Position numbers and translations under genes: made by a program
The notes under the pieces: model-generated
The model's input: only the letters and a program-made list of their open reading frames with translations
Databases searched by the model: none
What the model was told of the DNA's origin: nothing
Assembly (NCBI RefSeq): GCF_901000735.1
Contig: NC_081547.1
Location: 10,647,156-10,711,155, forward strand
Source of the DNA: Corylus avellana
Lineage: Eukaryota > Streptophyta > Magnoliopsida > Fagales > Betulaceae
Direction of reading: 5' to 3'
DNA: 64,000 nt
Shown here: piece after piece, positions 24,835-36,103 of the stretch
Numbering within the stretch: the stretch's first letter is position 1
Layout: every line of letters begins with the position of its first letter

Positions 24835-27279
24835 AGTAGGGTTTGCTGGGTCAGTGACCCACAGCGTGACTAACGTTGGGTCACTAGTAACCCACTTCGG
24901 TGGGTTTGGTGGTGACCTGTTGTGGTTTACCTTGTGGCCCACGGTGGGTCACTTGTGGCGCTGGGTCGAGTAACCCACAATAAACCCATCGTGAGTCAAG
25001 CAGAACAAAAATTAGCAACAAACTTATTGTTTTAAAAAATAATAATAGAAGATCATAAGATTAAATGAAGTTTAAAAAGGAATAAAATAAAATAAAGTTA
25101 TTACCCCGGTGCTGTGTGGTACTTTCTCCTTAAGGTTTTGTTTTGCTAGTCTTTATTCAGCTGCACGAATTAAGGATTTGCTTAATTTGCAGGGGTTGAA
25201 GCTTCAATCTTAGCAGGTGCATTTGTTAAACGATATTAGTTTAATACCGTAACAAAAATTGATTGATGTAAAAACAAAGAATTTTTTTTTTTTTTTTTTT
25301 GAAAAAGTGAAAAAATAAGAATGTTTGGAATGAATTAATGAAAAAATTTGTTTTGTAATGATTTTTTTATTTAAATAGTAATAAAAAGTGATTGATGTGT
25401 AAGAAAATGTTGAAAAAAAAATGAAGAAGTACAATAAATAATATTGAAACAAAAAAGTTTCTGCCCCCATCGATCGGATTTGCTTCTTTTTTTCTTAAGA
25501 TTTTATTCCCTAAAGTTATCATTTTTGGCAAAATGGTTAGTGTGTTTATGCGGGTTGCACCATTAATTCCTTTTCACTTTCTAAAACTATTTACACATTA
25601 CTTGATAATAAAAATAATCAAGTAATTTATCTAACATTTAATAGTAATTTTTATTGTCACAAAAAATATACTTGCATGAAACATAATTACGCCCACTTAT
25701 GCATCGTTTCTCTAAAATATCCTCCCATGCCACTCTCTCAACTCTCTCCCTCTAGCTGTTAGGAGCAGCGATGACAGCCACAACCAAAGTAACCGAGGTG
25801 GCCGGCGATGACAGCCACACTATCAATGAGATATTGCAAATTTTTTGTAAATCGAATGAACATTACAAATTGAATATTAGTTTGACGAATGGAACATGGG
25901 CTAAACGACCTTTAAAGGTCAGATTTGCTTGGTCGTAGTTTTGAAAATATTAATACAAAGAAGGAACAACTCTAATTGCTTGTTGGACTTCAAACCACTA
26001 AGTGGTACTTAGTAGATTTATCAAGATTCTAATTTTTACATGGACCTTCAATTTTATGTGGGAAAACCAGTACCATGCATGCAGGCAACAAATAAAGCAA
26101 TAGTAACAAGTCCTCGTTGAATTATTTTCTTATATATATAAAAAATAAAATAAAAAAAAAAAATAAAAAACCATGATCCCAGCTGTGTGATGTGGCAAAT
26201 CTTGACATCAGAATGTCTATTAATTAAATGTTATTTTCTAAAAAAACTAATGCAATTGGTTAGAATGAAAAGAAGACTACCACTATAGTGGTTTAACGAT
26301 CGCATGCTAAAACAGAATCTAGCAATTCTTGTGAGTTGCAGCTGATCAAAACAATAGCAGCAGATTGGAGTAATTAGTATTAAAAGCTTTATTTGAGCAA
26401 CTATTGATTAATGATCAAACCCTTTACTAAACATAAAAGAGTTCTTTCATCAAAGCATCACTTATTCCAAAAGCTTAAACTTATAAGAATATAAGAATGA
26501 ATAATTATAATCAGAATTTATATTTTAGCACCCTCTCTCACGGGAGCTTAAATTTTCATTTAATAAGTAAGATCCAACAAATGAAATATTTAATTCAAAT
26601 AAGAGATCAATGACGGAAACAAGATTCGAACTCAAGACTTTTACATTAATATGATGTTAAACTACTACTTATCCAAAAAGCTACATACAATTACATTCTC
26701 CTACTCCCACCGGATACTCTCTGATATGACTTTTAAAATCCCAACAAAAGTGGGAATGTGTATAATTAACTAGCATTGCTCCATAAATAAGAATGAATGG
26801 ATTTAATGATTTCGTTTATGTTATAACAGATCATTGCCCATGTTATTTGATGGGTCCAATTGCATATGAAATGGTATAAGCAAAAACCCACATGAAAATG
26901 TGATTGATTACTACCCATTATAGAATTTAGGGACCCCAGAGGATACAAGATGCTTCCACTAAAATAGGAAAGTCTACAAATCCCAAACATGTTTCTTTAG
27001 GGGGAGGAAGAATAAAATATGTACCAAGAAAGCAAAAGACACCAATCCTCCTGTCACCCCATATCATGCATCAACACCTTTAGCAAAAAACATAAAGCTC
27101 CCCTAGCACAGGCGGTATTGACCCACCACCAAGGACTTTATTGGCCAGTATTGACACTTTCAATCATCTGCAGAAGAAAAGAAAAGAAAAAAAAAAAAAA
27201 ACAAAAAACAAAAGAAAAAGAAATTTCAAATCATAGAAGTGACAATGGAGAAATCAAATACTGGAACAAGAAGCATAAT

Positions 27280-28524
27280 TTAAAGGAAAACGAGAATTAA
27301 TAGTGAAATGAAATAACCAGTAGGGACACTAGAATTGGAAGCAAGATCAAGCCAGGAGTCTGTGTTCTTTGGTGGCCATTCTCCAAAAAATTGGTGCAGT
27401 GGCTTCTGGATTTCAGCTTTTTTCTCAGTTTTAATTTCTCCTGGTGACTTGAAATCAGAACCCAGAAGAAAGCAACGTTGTTCTTGTTGCTGCTGTTGTT
27501 GCTCTGCGCTGTCAGAAAGGCTTTGAAATTGTGTGCGGGAGTAACCTTTATGGGAACCCATTGTTAATCTCTGATATGAATCCGGCAGGCTTCTGGCAGT
27601 CATTGAAGCATCTGGGAGAAAAACTCTATCATCAACGCCCTCCCTGGTTCCATGAAAACAAACCATTTGCATGAAAGGCCACCGACCATTGAGAACTAAA
27701 AATATGAAAAATGGGAGAAATTAACAAACCTGTAATCTTTACAAGCCGGAGAATAAGATCCAGAGTCCAAAAAGAGTTGATGGGTGGTGTTATTTTGTGG
27801 TAAAAAACCAGGAACAGGAGGCCTAGAAGAGGAGTGTGAGTAAAGGAAGGGATAAAGAGTGGTCTCATGGCAAGGATGACGGTGGGGATGGATCTCAGAC
27901 GTCACAGAGGAAGAAAATGGAGAGACACAGAAAGAAGAGGTTGAGGTGTTTGTGGAAAGGTTTCTGTTGATCGAAGAGATGGGTGGTGAAAGGTTTGTGG
28001 CTGTTGCTGTTGCTGTTGCTGCTGATGCTGGTGTAACTTCCACAGGCTTTCTTGAACGGTTTCTGCCTCTGTGCATGTGTCTCTCACAGTACTTGGAATC
28101 TGGGTATGCTTCCTTTGAGCACCTCCACTTCTTCCCGTCTGTTCTTCTGCACCTCCCTGGCTCAGGGTCTACCTTTCTGCCAAATCCCATCTCAAAACAT
28201 GCCCACCCAACTGCAGCAAAGTGTTGATTTGTCCCCCACAAGAAAGAAATTAGTTTTATAAACATATCTAAAAATTGTTGTCATTTTGTCTTTGGAGATG
28301 TTCTTTGCATGCTTACCGGGATGTTGAGGGAAGAGCCTTGAAGAAATCGAACAGTCCAAGCTTCTTTTGACACTGTAGAGAAGATCAGGTGGGATGGGTA
28401 TCCCTGAGATTATATATTTGAAGATAAGCGCTTGGTGTTCAAGCTCTTGCCACTGCGTTGCTGTGAAAGGAGACCTATTTCTTGCACCTGCACCTGCACC
28501 TCCACCTGCACCTGCACTCATCAT
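27280..28524 (-). CDS. GRF5: Growth-regulating factor transcription factor, GRF5/6-like (3 exons)
   Basis: Minus strand; exons 28524-28317, 28210-27730 and 27652-27280, with GT-AG introns of 106 and 77 bp. The joined frame gives 353 residues. Residues about 19-55 form the QLQ domain ([18 protein letters not shown]...), which binds GIF co-activators. Residues 85-127 form the WRC domain with zinc ligands C90, C100, C111 and H114 (C-X9-C-X10-C-X2-H) and a basic nuclear-localisation and DNA-binding stretch. Downstream is low-complexity Ser/Thr/Gln sequence, a CFLLGSDF motif and a C-terminal LHQFFGEW...SWLDLAS block characteristic of the GRF5/GRF6 group. The MM start matches that group. The C-terminus runs a few residues past the usual end ([14 protein letters not shown]); the stop may be shifted. 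GRFs promote cell proliferation in leaves. The gene carries a miR396 site and looks intact. Confidence 0.93.
28038..28059 (-). promoter_or_regulatory. miR396 target site in the GRF mRNA
   Basis: The plus strand reads TTCCACAGGCTTTCTTGAAC, which is miR396 (TTCCACAGCTTTCTTGAACTG) with one extra G. The mRNA therefore carries the standard bulged GRF target site, encoding RSRKPVE at the end of the WRC domain. GRF genes with this site are known to be cleaved or repressed by miR396. Confidence 0.93.
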
Positions 28525-28989
28525 TTTTGAAGTAAACAAGAATGGGAGATGTCTCTGAGAAAGGGAGAGAGAGGTTGTGTGTTCTTTGTTGAGCTGATAG
28601 TTTTGAAGGGTATTTTTGCAGGGTAATTGGTCGCAGAATCTTCTGTACATGGATGAAACTAATGGCTAAGCTGCCACCTCTCTCTCCTGAGTCAGTCTGT
28701 TCCTATTATTACTGCACCTCTGTTGCTTCTGCTTCTGCACTGCAGCTGCCTTTGTTGCTGCTCTTGTCTCTGACATCTTTACAGAATACCATAAACAACT
28801 GTGCAAAGAAAGATAAAAATTTAATTCAAATCTGGTTTTTAGTTGATGCACCTCTATTTTGGCTGTCTCCAAATCTTACTCCTCGGAAAGAGTGCCGTCT
28901 GAATATATCACCACAATTATTTGTTCCAATCCATAACAATTAAGACGTAGGATGCGAAATTCTACATAAAATTTATTTGTCTAAATAAA
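28525..28989 (-). promoter_or_regulatory. Leader and proximal promoter region of the GRF gene
   Basis: Immediately upstream of the GRF start. It is CT/GA-rich ('AGAGAGAGGTTGTG' type near 28560-28580, CTGCTT repeats near 28720-28760), as in many plant 5' leaders. Small frames on both strands here have no recognisable domain. No TATA box could be fixed. Confidence 0.4.
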
Positions 28990-29650
28990 TAGGGGTGTAT
29001 GGTATGGAATCCGGCTTCTATGTTGTTATTAAAATAACAGCATGCATGCTGTAATGTAAGCAACGGTTAAGATTGAATCTCTCAAAAAAAATTTCATTTT
29101 CTTTCTCTTATTAAAAGCTTCTTAAAGTAAGTCAACTTTGAGATTCAATCTTAACCGTTGTTTACATTACAGCATACATGCTGTTAAAATAACAGCATGT
29201 AAGCCAAATCCGTATGTATGAATGCATATAACTACATCACATCTTTTTTGTCCTTCTTTGCTTCTTTATTATGGAATATTTTAAACTATTTTGAAAATAA
29301 TTTGAACCGATTTTTAGTATTTTTAGACATGTTTTAATTTTTTTTTAAGCCATGATGTTTTGAAAATATATTGATTTCACGTTATTTTTGAAAACATTGT
29401 AAAGATAACCTATACTTAATCCAAAAACAACATCATTCTAGTATTAAACACCAAAACGATATCGTTTTGAAGAATTTATTAAATACAATTATATATAAAA
29501 GGGTATCCGTATACTTTAAAACTATTATCTGTATCCGCATGTGCGGATAGTATTTTTGTTATTTGCATCTGTATGTGCGAATAATAGATAGTGAATAGTT
29601 GCGAATAGTGAATGCAGATAGATATTATCTATCCGCATCTACACTCCTAC
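28990..29650. mobile_element. Probable hAT-like non-autonomous element with a nested foldback
   Basis: The left end reads TAGGGGTGTATGG and the right end, on the complement, TAGGAGTGTAGATGCGGATA, similar short terminal repeats of the hAT kind. Subterminal TATCCGCA/TGCGGATA motifs recur at 29535-29640. No clean 8-bp target duplication was found, so class and limits are tentative. Confidence 0.45.
29018..29201. mobile_element. Foldback MITE with about 65-bp arms
   Basis: The left arm contains AACAGCATGCATGCTGTAAT then AACGGTTAAGATTGAATCTC. The right arm contains GAGATTCAATCTTAACCGTT then ATTACAGCATACATGCTGTT. These are near-perfect inverted repeats around a 55-bp AT-rich loop. Confidence 0.85.
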
Positions 29651-30067
29651 AAAGAGTACTTCTAGAAATTACTCTTGTGTCAATGTATAAATGAAATGGC
29701 TTTTAAAATCATCATTTGATCAAAATTCAATAATTATTAATCACAAGCGCAATTGTGATTTTAGAAGACACATCATTTGTAGAATAATGTAAGAATGACA
29801 TAAAAGAGACTTCTAATATTACCCCATATAAAATTGCTAAAAATTCAAATAGACAATTGATTGAATCCTTATGGAGCATCATTTGCAATGGATAAAGTAA
29901 TGTGTTGGGTGATGTAGTGCTAATAGAAGTAGGTGTGAGAGAAGGTTGTTTGTGTCATTTCACTGTTGTGGGTATTGAGGAGGCCAGATAGATATAGTGG
30001 ATATAGACACGTCTCTTTGCATAAATTTTGTGCTAATAGTAGTGGATAATGAGGCCAGATATTAGGA

Positions 30068-30321
30068 CTGTGTTTGGCAAAGAGTTTGATCGGATTAGAC
30101 TAAAAAGTCTAAAAAATTATTCTTAAAATTAACCTTAATATTCTTATTTTTTATATCACATCAATCACTTTTTATTATTATTTAAATAAAAAAATTACTA
30201 CAAAACAAATTTTTTTACTTTTTTTAACAAAACATTCTTACTTTTTTTTCTCATATCAATTAAATCTGCTACAATATTGTTTCACTCTTCTTCTTTTTTT
30301 CATTCTATTGCCAAACACAGC
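30068..30321. mobile_element. MITE with TGTGTTTGGCAA ends
   Basis: Terminal inverted repeats TGTGTTTGGCAA (left) and TTGCCAAACACA (right). The interior has complementary AT-rich arms. Its interior resembles the complement of 16190-16330 (and the equivalent in copy B), which lacks the ends and is probably a broken member of the same family. Confidence 0.7.
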
Positions 30322-30599
30322 TTAGGTCACCCAGCTTTGTACTTCTGACGTGTACTTTTATCTTTTACTTTTCCCCCAAACAGCCCCCACACAGTCCGTA
30401 AAAAAAAAGTGAGGAGATAGAGGATTCCTAAACTCTTTTAATCAAGAATAATTCCAGAAATATGTTACAGCCAAAAATAAAATAATAATAATAATTCCAG
30501 AAATAAACATAACAGCCAAGTCAATCTCAAAATGAGTTTTTTTTATATAACACAATGGTATCTTTCATGTGTTTTTTTTTTTTTTTTTTTTTAAACTGC

Positions 30600-31260
30600 T
30601 TATTGTGTTCGGATCCAAGTCGGGTGGGCCTGTCTCAACCCACTAGAGGACCCAAGTTGAGCCCTTCTAGTAGATAGGACCCGATAGGGCTCACACAAGA
30701 CCTTATTTTGCAATACGGAGGAGAAGGGTCGACTGAGTGAGTATAACCTAAGTCTAGTACACTGCCATTTATGGGAAAGATACGGCAACCATCCCCGGTA
30801 CGAGGAGAGCAGCTCGCATTTATTAAGGAAGTTCTAGATTTGGTGCATTTATGACGACCGTAGAGTAGTCCACATTTTAATAAAGGGATGCCAGATTCTG
30901 GGCATTTATGGTGAGAGTGAGGAAGGTCACTTCTCTCCTCGAGAGAGTAGTCGGCATTTATTAGAGGGATGATGTGTTTAGCACATTTATGGTGAGGGTA
31001 AGGGAGGTCGCTTCTCGCCTCAAGAGAACAGTCCACCTTTAGGAGAGAAGTGACAGATCCGACTAAATATCCATCATAAGGCGAATCACGTGGCTTGAGA
31101 AGAGGGGTCATGACTCTCGAACCCCATCGTAAGACGACTTATGTGGCACAAGACAAGGGGTCGGGATTCTCGAAGCTCAAAAAAGCCCTATGGAGCCCAC
31201 ACACTCCCTATATACAGACCGAAGTGCAACCAAGATATTTTGGATAAGCAAGTGAGTTGT
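30600..31260. repeat. Unclassified repeat block with degenerate ~60-bp tandem units, LTR-like
   Basis: Between about 30800 and 31030 a unit recurs three to four times with the pattern '...GCATTTATTARAGGGATG...GCATTTATGGTGAGRGTRAGGGAGGTC.CTTCTC'. A TATA-like CCCTATATACAG lies near 31207. GC content is above the surroundings. This could be the repeat-rich part of an LTR, but paired LTR ends were not found. The 158-residue minus-strand frame simply follows the tandem units and is not taken as a gene. Confidence 0.5.
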
Positions 31261-31678
31261 GTAAGCATGTAAGTTTGATACGTAAAATAATAATGTTATG
31301 ACAAAATTGAAATAACAAGCATTTGATCGTGGTCCTCCACCAGATAATTATGTAGACAGTCTCCTACCTCCAAATATGGAAAATGATTCATCATTAGTCT
31401 CCAATCTAAACGAAAACACCCTTAAATCTAAACTACGGGCAAAATGGTTATTATGTCTAACCATCGAATGTTCAGTTATTGTGTCGATCATTTAGCAACC
31501 CCACCGAATGTTCGTTAGTTTGGCAAAACCTCAATTTCTATTAAAGGTCCTAGCTTTATTTTAATCTAACATGATCCGAGGCTATTTTATAAGAGATGTA
31601 CTATAAAAACAACTTAATCTAAGACTTCATTTAATCAAAGCAATACCAATTAATTAAGTTATGGTTTATAGAACCGAA

Positions 31679-31710
31679 TGCTCTGATATCATATTGTAAC
31701 GCCTTCAAAA
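31679..31710 (-). mobile_element. Primer-binding-site-like sequence and LTR edge of another copia remnant
   Basis: On the minus strand GGCGTTACA is followed by ATATGATATCAGAGCATT, close to an LTR end plus the TGGTATCAGAGC primer-binding site of Ty1-copia elements. An LTR would lie to the right of 31695 in minus orientation. No coding remnants of it were recognised. Confidence 0.4.
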
Positions 31711-32590
31711 TTGATTAATTAATGTAATCAATTCGCAGTGTTACTCGTAACATTCTCCACACTAATTAACTGGTAATTAGTTGGAAACACCACAACACAC
31801 TATTCAATCGAAGTAATGCTGAAAGCAAAAACGAAATGATTTGATGCAATGAACCTAAAAAAGTGAAAGGAAATGTATTTTGCAATCTTCACAAAAATAG
31901 TAGGAAATGACATGAGTTTAATTTGAAATAAATTAGTATTGCCTCTACTACTACCCTGGTATAAAATGGTTTAGATGTTAAAAAGTAAGCATAATATCAG
32001 CAACAATTTGCATTATCATTCATCAAAGCTACCCGACCAGATCCAACCTTAGGTGATCTACACTAGTAATGATGTCCATCCATAGTGACCACCAATCAAA
32101 TATGATTGTGTTGGTCATACTATAAATCATTGGTACCAAGACAACATTGAACAACACTGTGCCATTGAATAAAGGTTATATATTGTAATGATATTCCAAT
32201 TGGTGTTCTCCACCTAGGTGGTGAGTTAATTCATCCCTTGTGAGTGTGTGCTTTTGGTGCCTTGTTCACTCCAAAAAAAAAGAGTATCAATTTGGTATTG
32301 GCGCTAGAGGTGTAATGTGATACTTTGATAACACACTTGGCACTTAATACGAAGCTTTAGGGTGCGGAGAAATCAAAACATGACCATTAAACTTTAGACT
32401 ATCGTGATTATGCAACCTAGTGGTTTGATCAAAATCATAAGATGCATGTAAGTATGATCCAACCGTCAGATTTACTTGACCGTTGGTAATCTGTTTTGGT
32501 AAAAGATTCATTTCATTCCTTTCGTATAGAAAAACATGTAGAGCCTAGGCTCTAAATGGAAAGAGTAAATTGCTCTATGGTAACATTGTC
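31711..32590. other. Intergenic stretch, possibly LTR remnant; no gene
   Basis: No open reading frame or RNA gene recognised. If the LTR edge at 31695 is real, the first several hundred bases would be LTR. Confidence 0.4.
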
Positions 32591-32599
32591 GAAAATACA

Positions 32600-32720
32600 T
32601 AAGGGGGTTTCCTCGAGCCAGATCTATTCGGAAAGGCCAGTGAGGGCATTCTTCTCAAGGACATGGACCGCTACATTCACTTCCCTCTTGACGTGAGAAA
32701 CCATCCAGCTCCGCTACATT
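32600..32720 (-). pseudogene. Fragment of a plant LINE-type RNase H (RVT_3-like) domain
   Basis: The minus strand translates in one frame to SWMVSHVKREVNVAVHVL then NALTGL, matching the 'H.V.RE.N..AH.LAK.AL' signature at the end of the RNase H-like domain found in plant non-LTR element proteins. Only this tail is visible; no neighbouring domain was seen. Confidence 0.5.
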
Positions 32721-33352
32721 TGTCATCCACGGTTGGTAATCTTAATTGTCTGATATAATCAAAGAGAGAGTAATCGTTACTTACCTGTAAATGTGATCCG
32801 TCATAATTAAATAATCGTTAATAACATAACAGCTAGTGAAAGTTATATTTTTGTTAATTACAAAATTAAATATTGTTTTAAGGAAAACGTAAGACACCTT
32901 TAAGCATTTAACCATCACTGTTCCAAAAGCAGAAACTTTGACACCAAAATAGTTGTTGTTGGGATATAATCTACCTTAACTTGAGGACAATTGGTGTCTG
33001 TCAGATGGCAAGTGGTAATTGGTTTCTTATGCGCATGGGAATTTTTCCTTTTGCCTCTTCTCTTATAGATTTTGAGATCCAAATGCAGCAAAGCTCTATA
33101 AGTGTGAACAATTTTTTTTTTGAATTTTACTTTAACTCTCATGAACTTTGATTTGATTACTTTTGCAAGTAATCTCATAAAGTTCCAAAATTTCTCAATT
33201 TAATATATTTAACTCTAAAAAGTTTAAATATTACCTATCTATTGAGATTTTCTATTAATTAAATCCTAATGGAGATCTTAAAAAAGATCTCAAACTACCA
33301 ATTTTATTTTTTTTTTTATTTTTTTTTTTTATATATATATATATAAAATTTA

Positions 33353-33685
33353 GGGTAAAGTCCACTTAACCCTCTCAAATTACCATCCAATAACAATCTA
33401 ACCCTCAAACTATCAATTGCGACAATGTACCCTCCAAACTACCAAAACAATGACAATGTACCCTAAATTTTAACAAAATGACAAAATTACCCTTACTAAA
33501 ATAAAAACAAAAATACTAAAATTTATTTATTTCAAAATTTTAAGGGTATTTTTGTCTTATTGAAAATTCTATAGGGGTAATTTTATCATTTTGTTAACAT
33601 TGAGGGGTACATTGTCGTAATTGATAGTTTATGGAGTATATTGTCATTTAGGTGGTAGTTTGATGGAGTTAAATGACTTTTACCC
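33353..33685. mobile_element. MITE, Mutator-like, with 9-bp target duplication
   Basis: Terminal inverted repeats start GGGTAAAGTCCACTTAACCC on the left and, on the complement, GGGTAAAAGTCATTTAACTC on the right. TAAAATTTA flanks it at 33344-33352 and 33686-33694. The arms remain complementary almost to the centre ('ACAATGTACCC' and 'GGGTACATTGTC'). Confidence 0.88.
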
Positions 33686-33694
33686 TAAAATTTA

Positions 33695-36103
33695 TAGTTA
33701 TATTAAGGTTATTTCACCCATTATCCTCGGATCTAACCTCAAACTTTAACAAATAGGTGGCATTGTAAATTTTTTTAAGTTTGATATATTAGATTGATCA
33801 TTTTTTATTTATTTTTATTTTTTTACTTTAGGGAGATAATTGTAAAAATGATAAAAATTCATTGAGTTAAGTAAAATTTTTGCTTAAAAAAAAGAAGAAG
33901 TAATAATAAGATAAATTCTAATTGAAATCAATCAAGTTAATTTTGTTGGTATCAAACTCTGTTTCTTGAAGAATTTAATGACTATTTTGATCACTGATTT
34001 TAGCCTCGAGAAAAAGGAAAGGGAACAATGGCTGGAAGGACTTTTTGGCCGGAGTTTCAGTGATGATGTCAGAACAGTGCAAGTGAGAAACTGTTGGACA
34101 TTGGGTTGTAGGGTTTTGGATTTGTTTGGTAGCAATTGCTGAAGCCACTTTTCTTCCTTTAAAGCTGCCGGGACTCGGGAGGTGTCAGGAAAGTACACTC
34201 TGAGGTGATGGTTGTTTCCCACTCTGCAAATCTGCCCCAAAAACTCATTACACTTCCTCAATTTTCTTTTTTCAGAGCACTTCATTTTTTACATGAATTA
34301 CAAATTCTATGTAAACTTAATACGACATTAAAACGTTGGGACTAAGGCGGCCAACTTGGATTGACAATGTGATACTATAATGGTTGATAATTTTTTATAT
34401 GATTTGGCAAATTTTGTGTAATTTTAATATAAAATTAAATGGTTAGTGTTAAGAAATTTGGTCCGTTTAATTAAATTTGTTAAATTAAAATTAATCTATA
34501 TAATTTTATACTCATGTTTTGACATGCAAACATGAATTACGTTCCCGCTTTAAGCACACTTCTCTCCGTATTAGTCATGCTCCTATTTCCTTCTGAACAA
34601 TTTCTGGGCAGTTTTGTCTACAGCTCTACTGTCAACGGAGAAGGCTGAGATGGTATTGAGTACTGGAACACTGGGCCAGTGACTGTCAATGTGTGGCTTG
34701 GATCTTGTTTATACAGAAATGTGATATTACAATAAAAATGAAAGTACTTAAAAAAGAGGGAAAAGAAGATTTTTTTTTTTTTTAACAACAAAAATGGAGG
34801 GGTGATTCCGCCGGCCTAGGTGTCTGAACAACTCTCATGGCCATTGAGAATGTCCAAAATCACTCTCTTTAAGTAGATTCAAGAGTGGTTCGGCCACCCT
34901 TAGCTCGGCCAAAAGAGGTGGTTAAACCACCCCTCCTTTTTTTTTTTTCTTGTTTCTTTTTATATTTGTTATTGTAAGTTACATGTATCACAAAATAATT
35001 GGTTTTAATGTATCCTTTCCCCTTTCCGGCTTTTCCTCCCTTTGATTAAAAAAAATAAAGAGGTGAATGGGGAAATGGATCCGCTCTGGTCCTTTGTATT
35101 TATAGGGAATCTGGAATCTATTAAATTCGAAACTGTGTTCTTAAAATCAAATACCTTGTGGGCCGGTTTAGTGTTGCATCTAGCTATGGCGCCACTCGGC
35201 CCAGTTCAGCACCTCTTCAGCTACCAAGATCCTTTTAGGCCCTGTTTTTGGACTTTTAGTCCGGTTCATATCTGTTTGGCCCGATACCAAACTGTCTTCC
35301 TCCAGTTCCCACCATGTTTCGGCCACATAAGAGGTGTTTTCATGGTTGGTTTTTGTCAATTTCAGCCCTATATATCATCTTTTTTGGGCTGGTTCATATG
35401 TATTCAGCCCGGTATTGCACTGCCTTGGTCTGATTCAATACTTGGAATCTGCTCTTTTCAGCCACTTTTAGCTCCACCCTAATTTTTGAATAATCATAAT
35501 GAATTGGTCATCATCCCTGATTTGCCTCTTTTCCTTCATTCTTCTTCTGACAGGGACAACTTAGTTTCCCAAATGTTTAGGACACTCAAGGCCAAAATAA
35601 ATTTCGGGAAAAACTCTATAAAACTTTCATGAATTTTTACCCCTTTTGATACATGTGATGATGTGATTTTCATTCGATCTAACTTATTCTCAATCAAACA
35701 TGTTAGGTCTTTGAATTGGCTAATTCAGTAACAAAATAATTATGAATGCAAGTTGTTTTAGGGACAATTTGATCCAGGCATAGTTGTGAAGAACAACCGA
35801 AAAGCTCGTTTGCTTTCTCATCTGCAATGCGTACAGACGAGAGGATCATAGTGGAATCTCCGAGAAGCTCGTCTCTAATCTTGTTTGAAGTGGCGTCTGA
35901 ACAAGCAAATTTTCAAAGACCCACCAAGAAACTCGTCAGCAATTTCATCTCTAAGGCTTACGGACGCGCCGCACCAAGAAACCTAGTTTAGACGTGTTAA
36001 CCTAGTTGTAGTTATCCTCCTTAAGTTTGTATTTTATTAGTGTAGTGCCCCGAGTAATTATTAGATTGTGTTTAGCTTAATTTAAGGGTTAACAGGATTG
36101 CTT
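33695..36103. other. Repeat-rich intergenic region, no convincing gene
   Basis: 33700-33900 looks like part of another foldback element. The minus-strand 117-residue frame at 33932-34285 and the plus-strand 146-residue frame at 35042-35482 have no recognisable domain. The second overlies an internally repetitive sequence (variants of 'CGGTTCATATSTGTTTRGCCC'). GGCCACCCC-type motifs occur at 34890-34940. 35770-36010 is relatively GC-rich with repeated 'AAGCTCGTC' phrases of unknown origin. Confidence 0.45.

Larger units (their letters stand above)
18081..27066. repeat. Copy B of the 9-kb duplicated block, starting at the first N gap
   Basis: Starts three bases after the gap with the same sequence that begins copy A at 8946, and runs collinearly to 27066. 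After that point unique sequence leading into the GRF gene continues. Copy A ends at the equivalent base. Sub-features mirror copy A. Confidence 0.9.

Noticed and set aside
30635..31111. 158-residue minus-strand frame with SLEERSDLPHSHHKC-type repeats
   Set aside because: The protein repeats mirror DNA tandem units in a probable LTR-like block; no sign of coding selection.
33932..34285. 117-residue minus-strand frame
   Set aside because: No recognisable domain and atypical composition for a conserved small protein; cannot exclude a lineage-specific gene, but there is no support.
35042..35482. 146-residue plus-strand frame
   Set aside because: Follows an internally repetitive sequence; no domain, no conserved start context.
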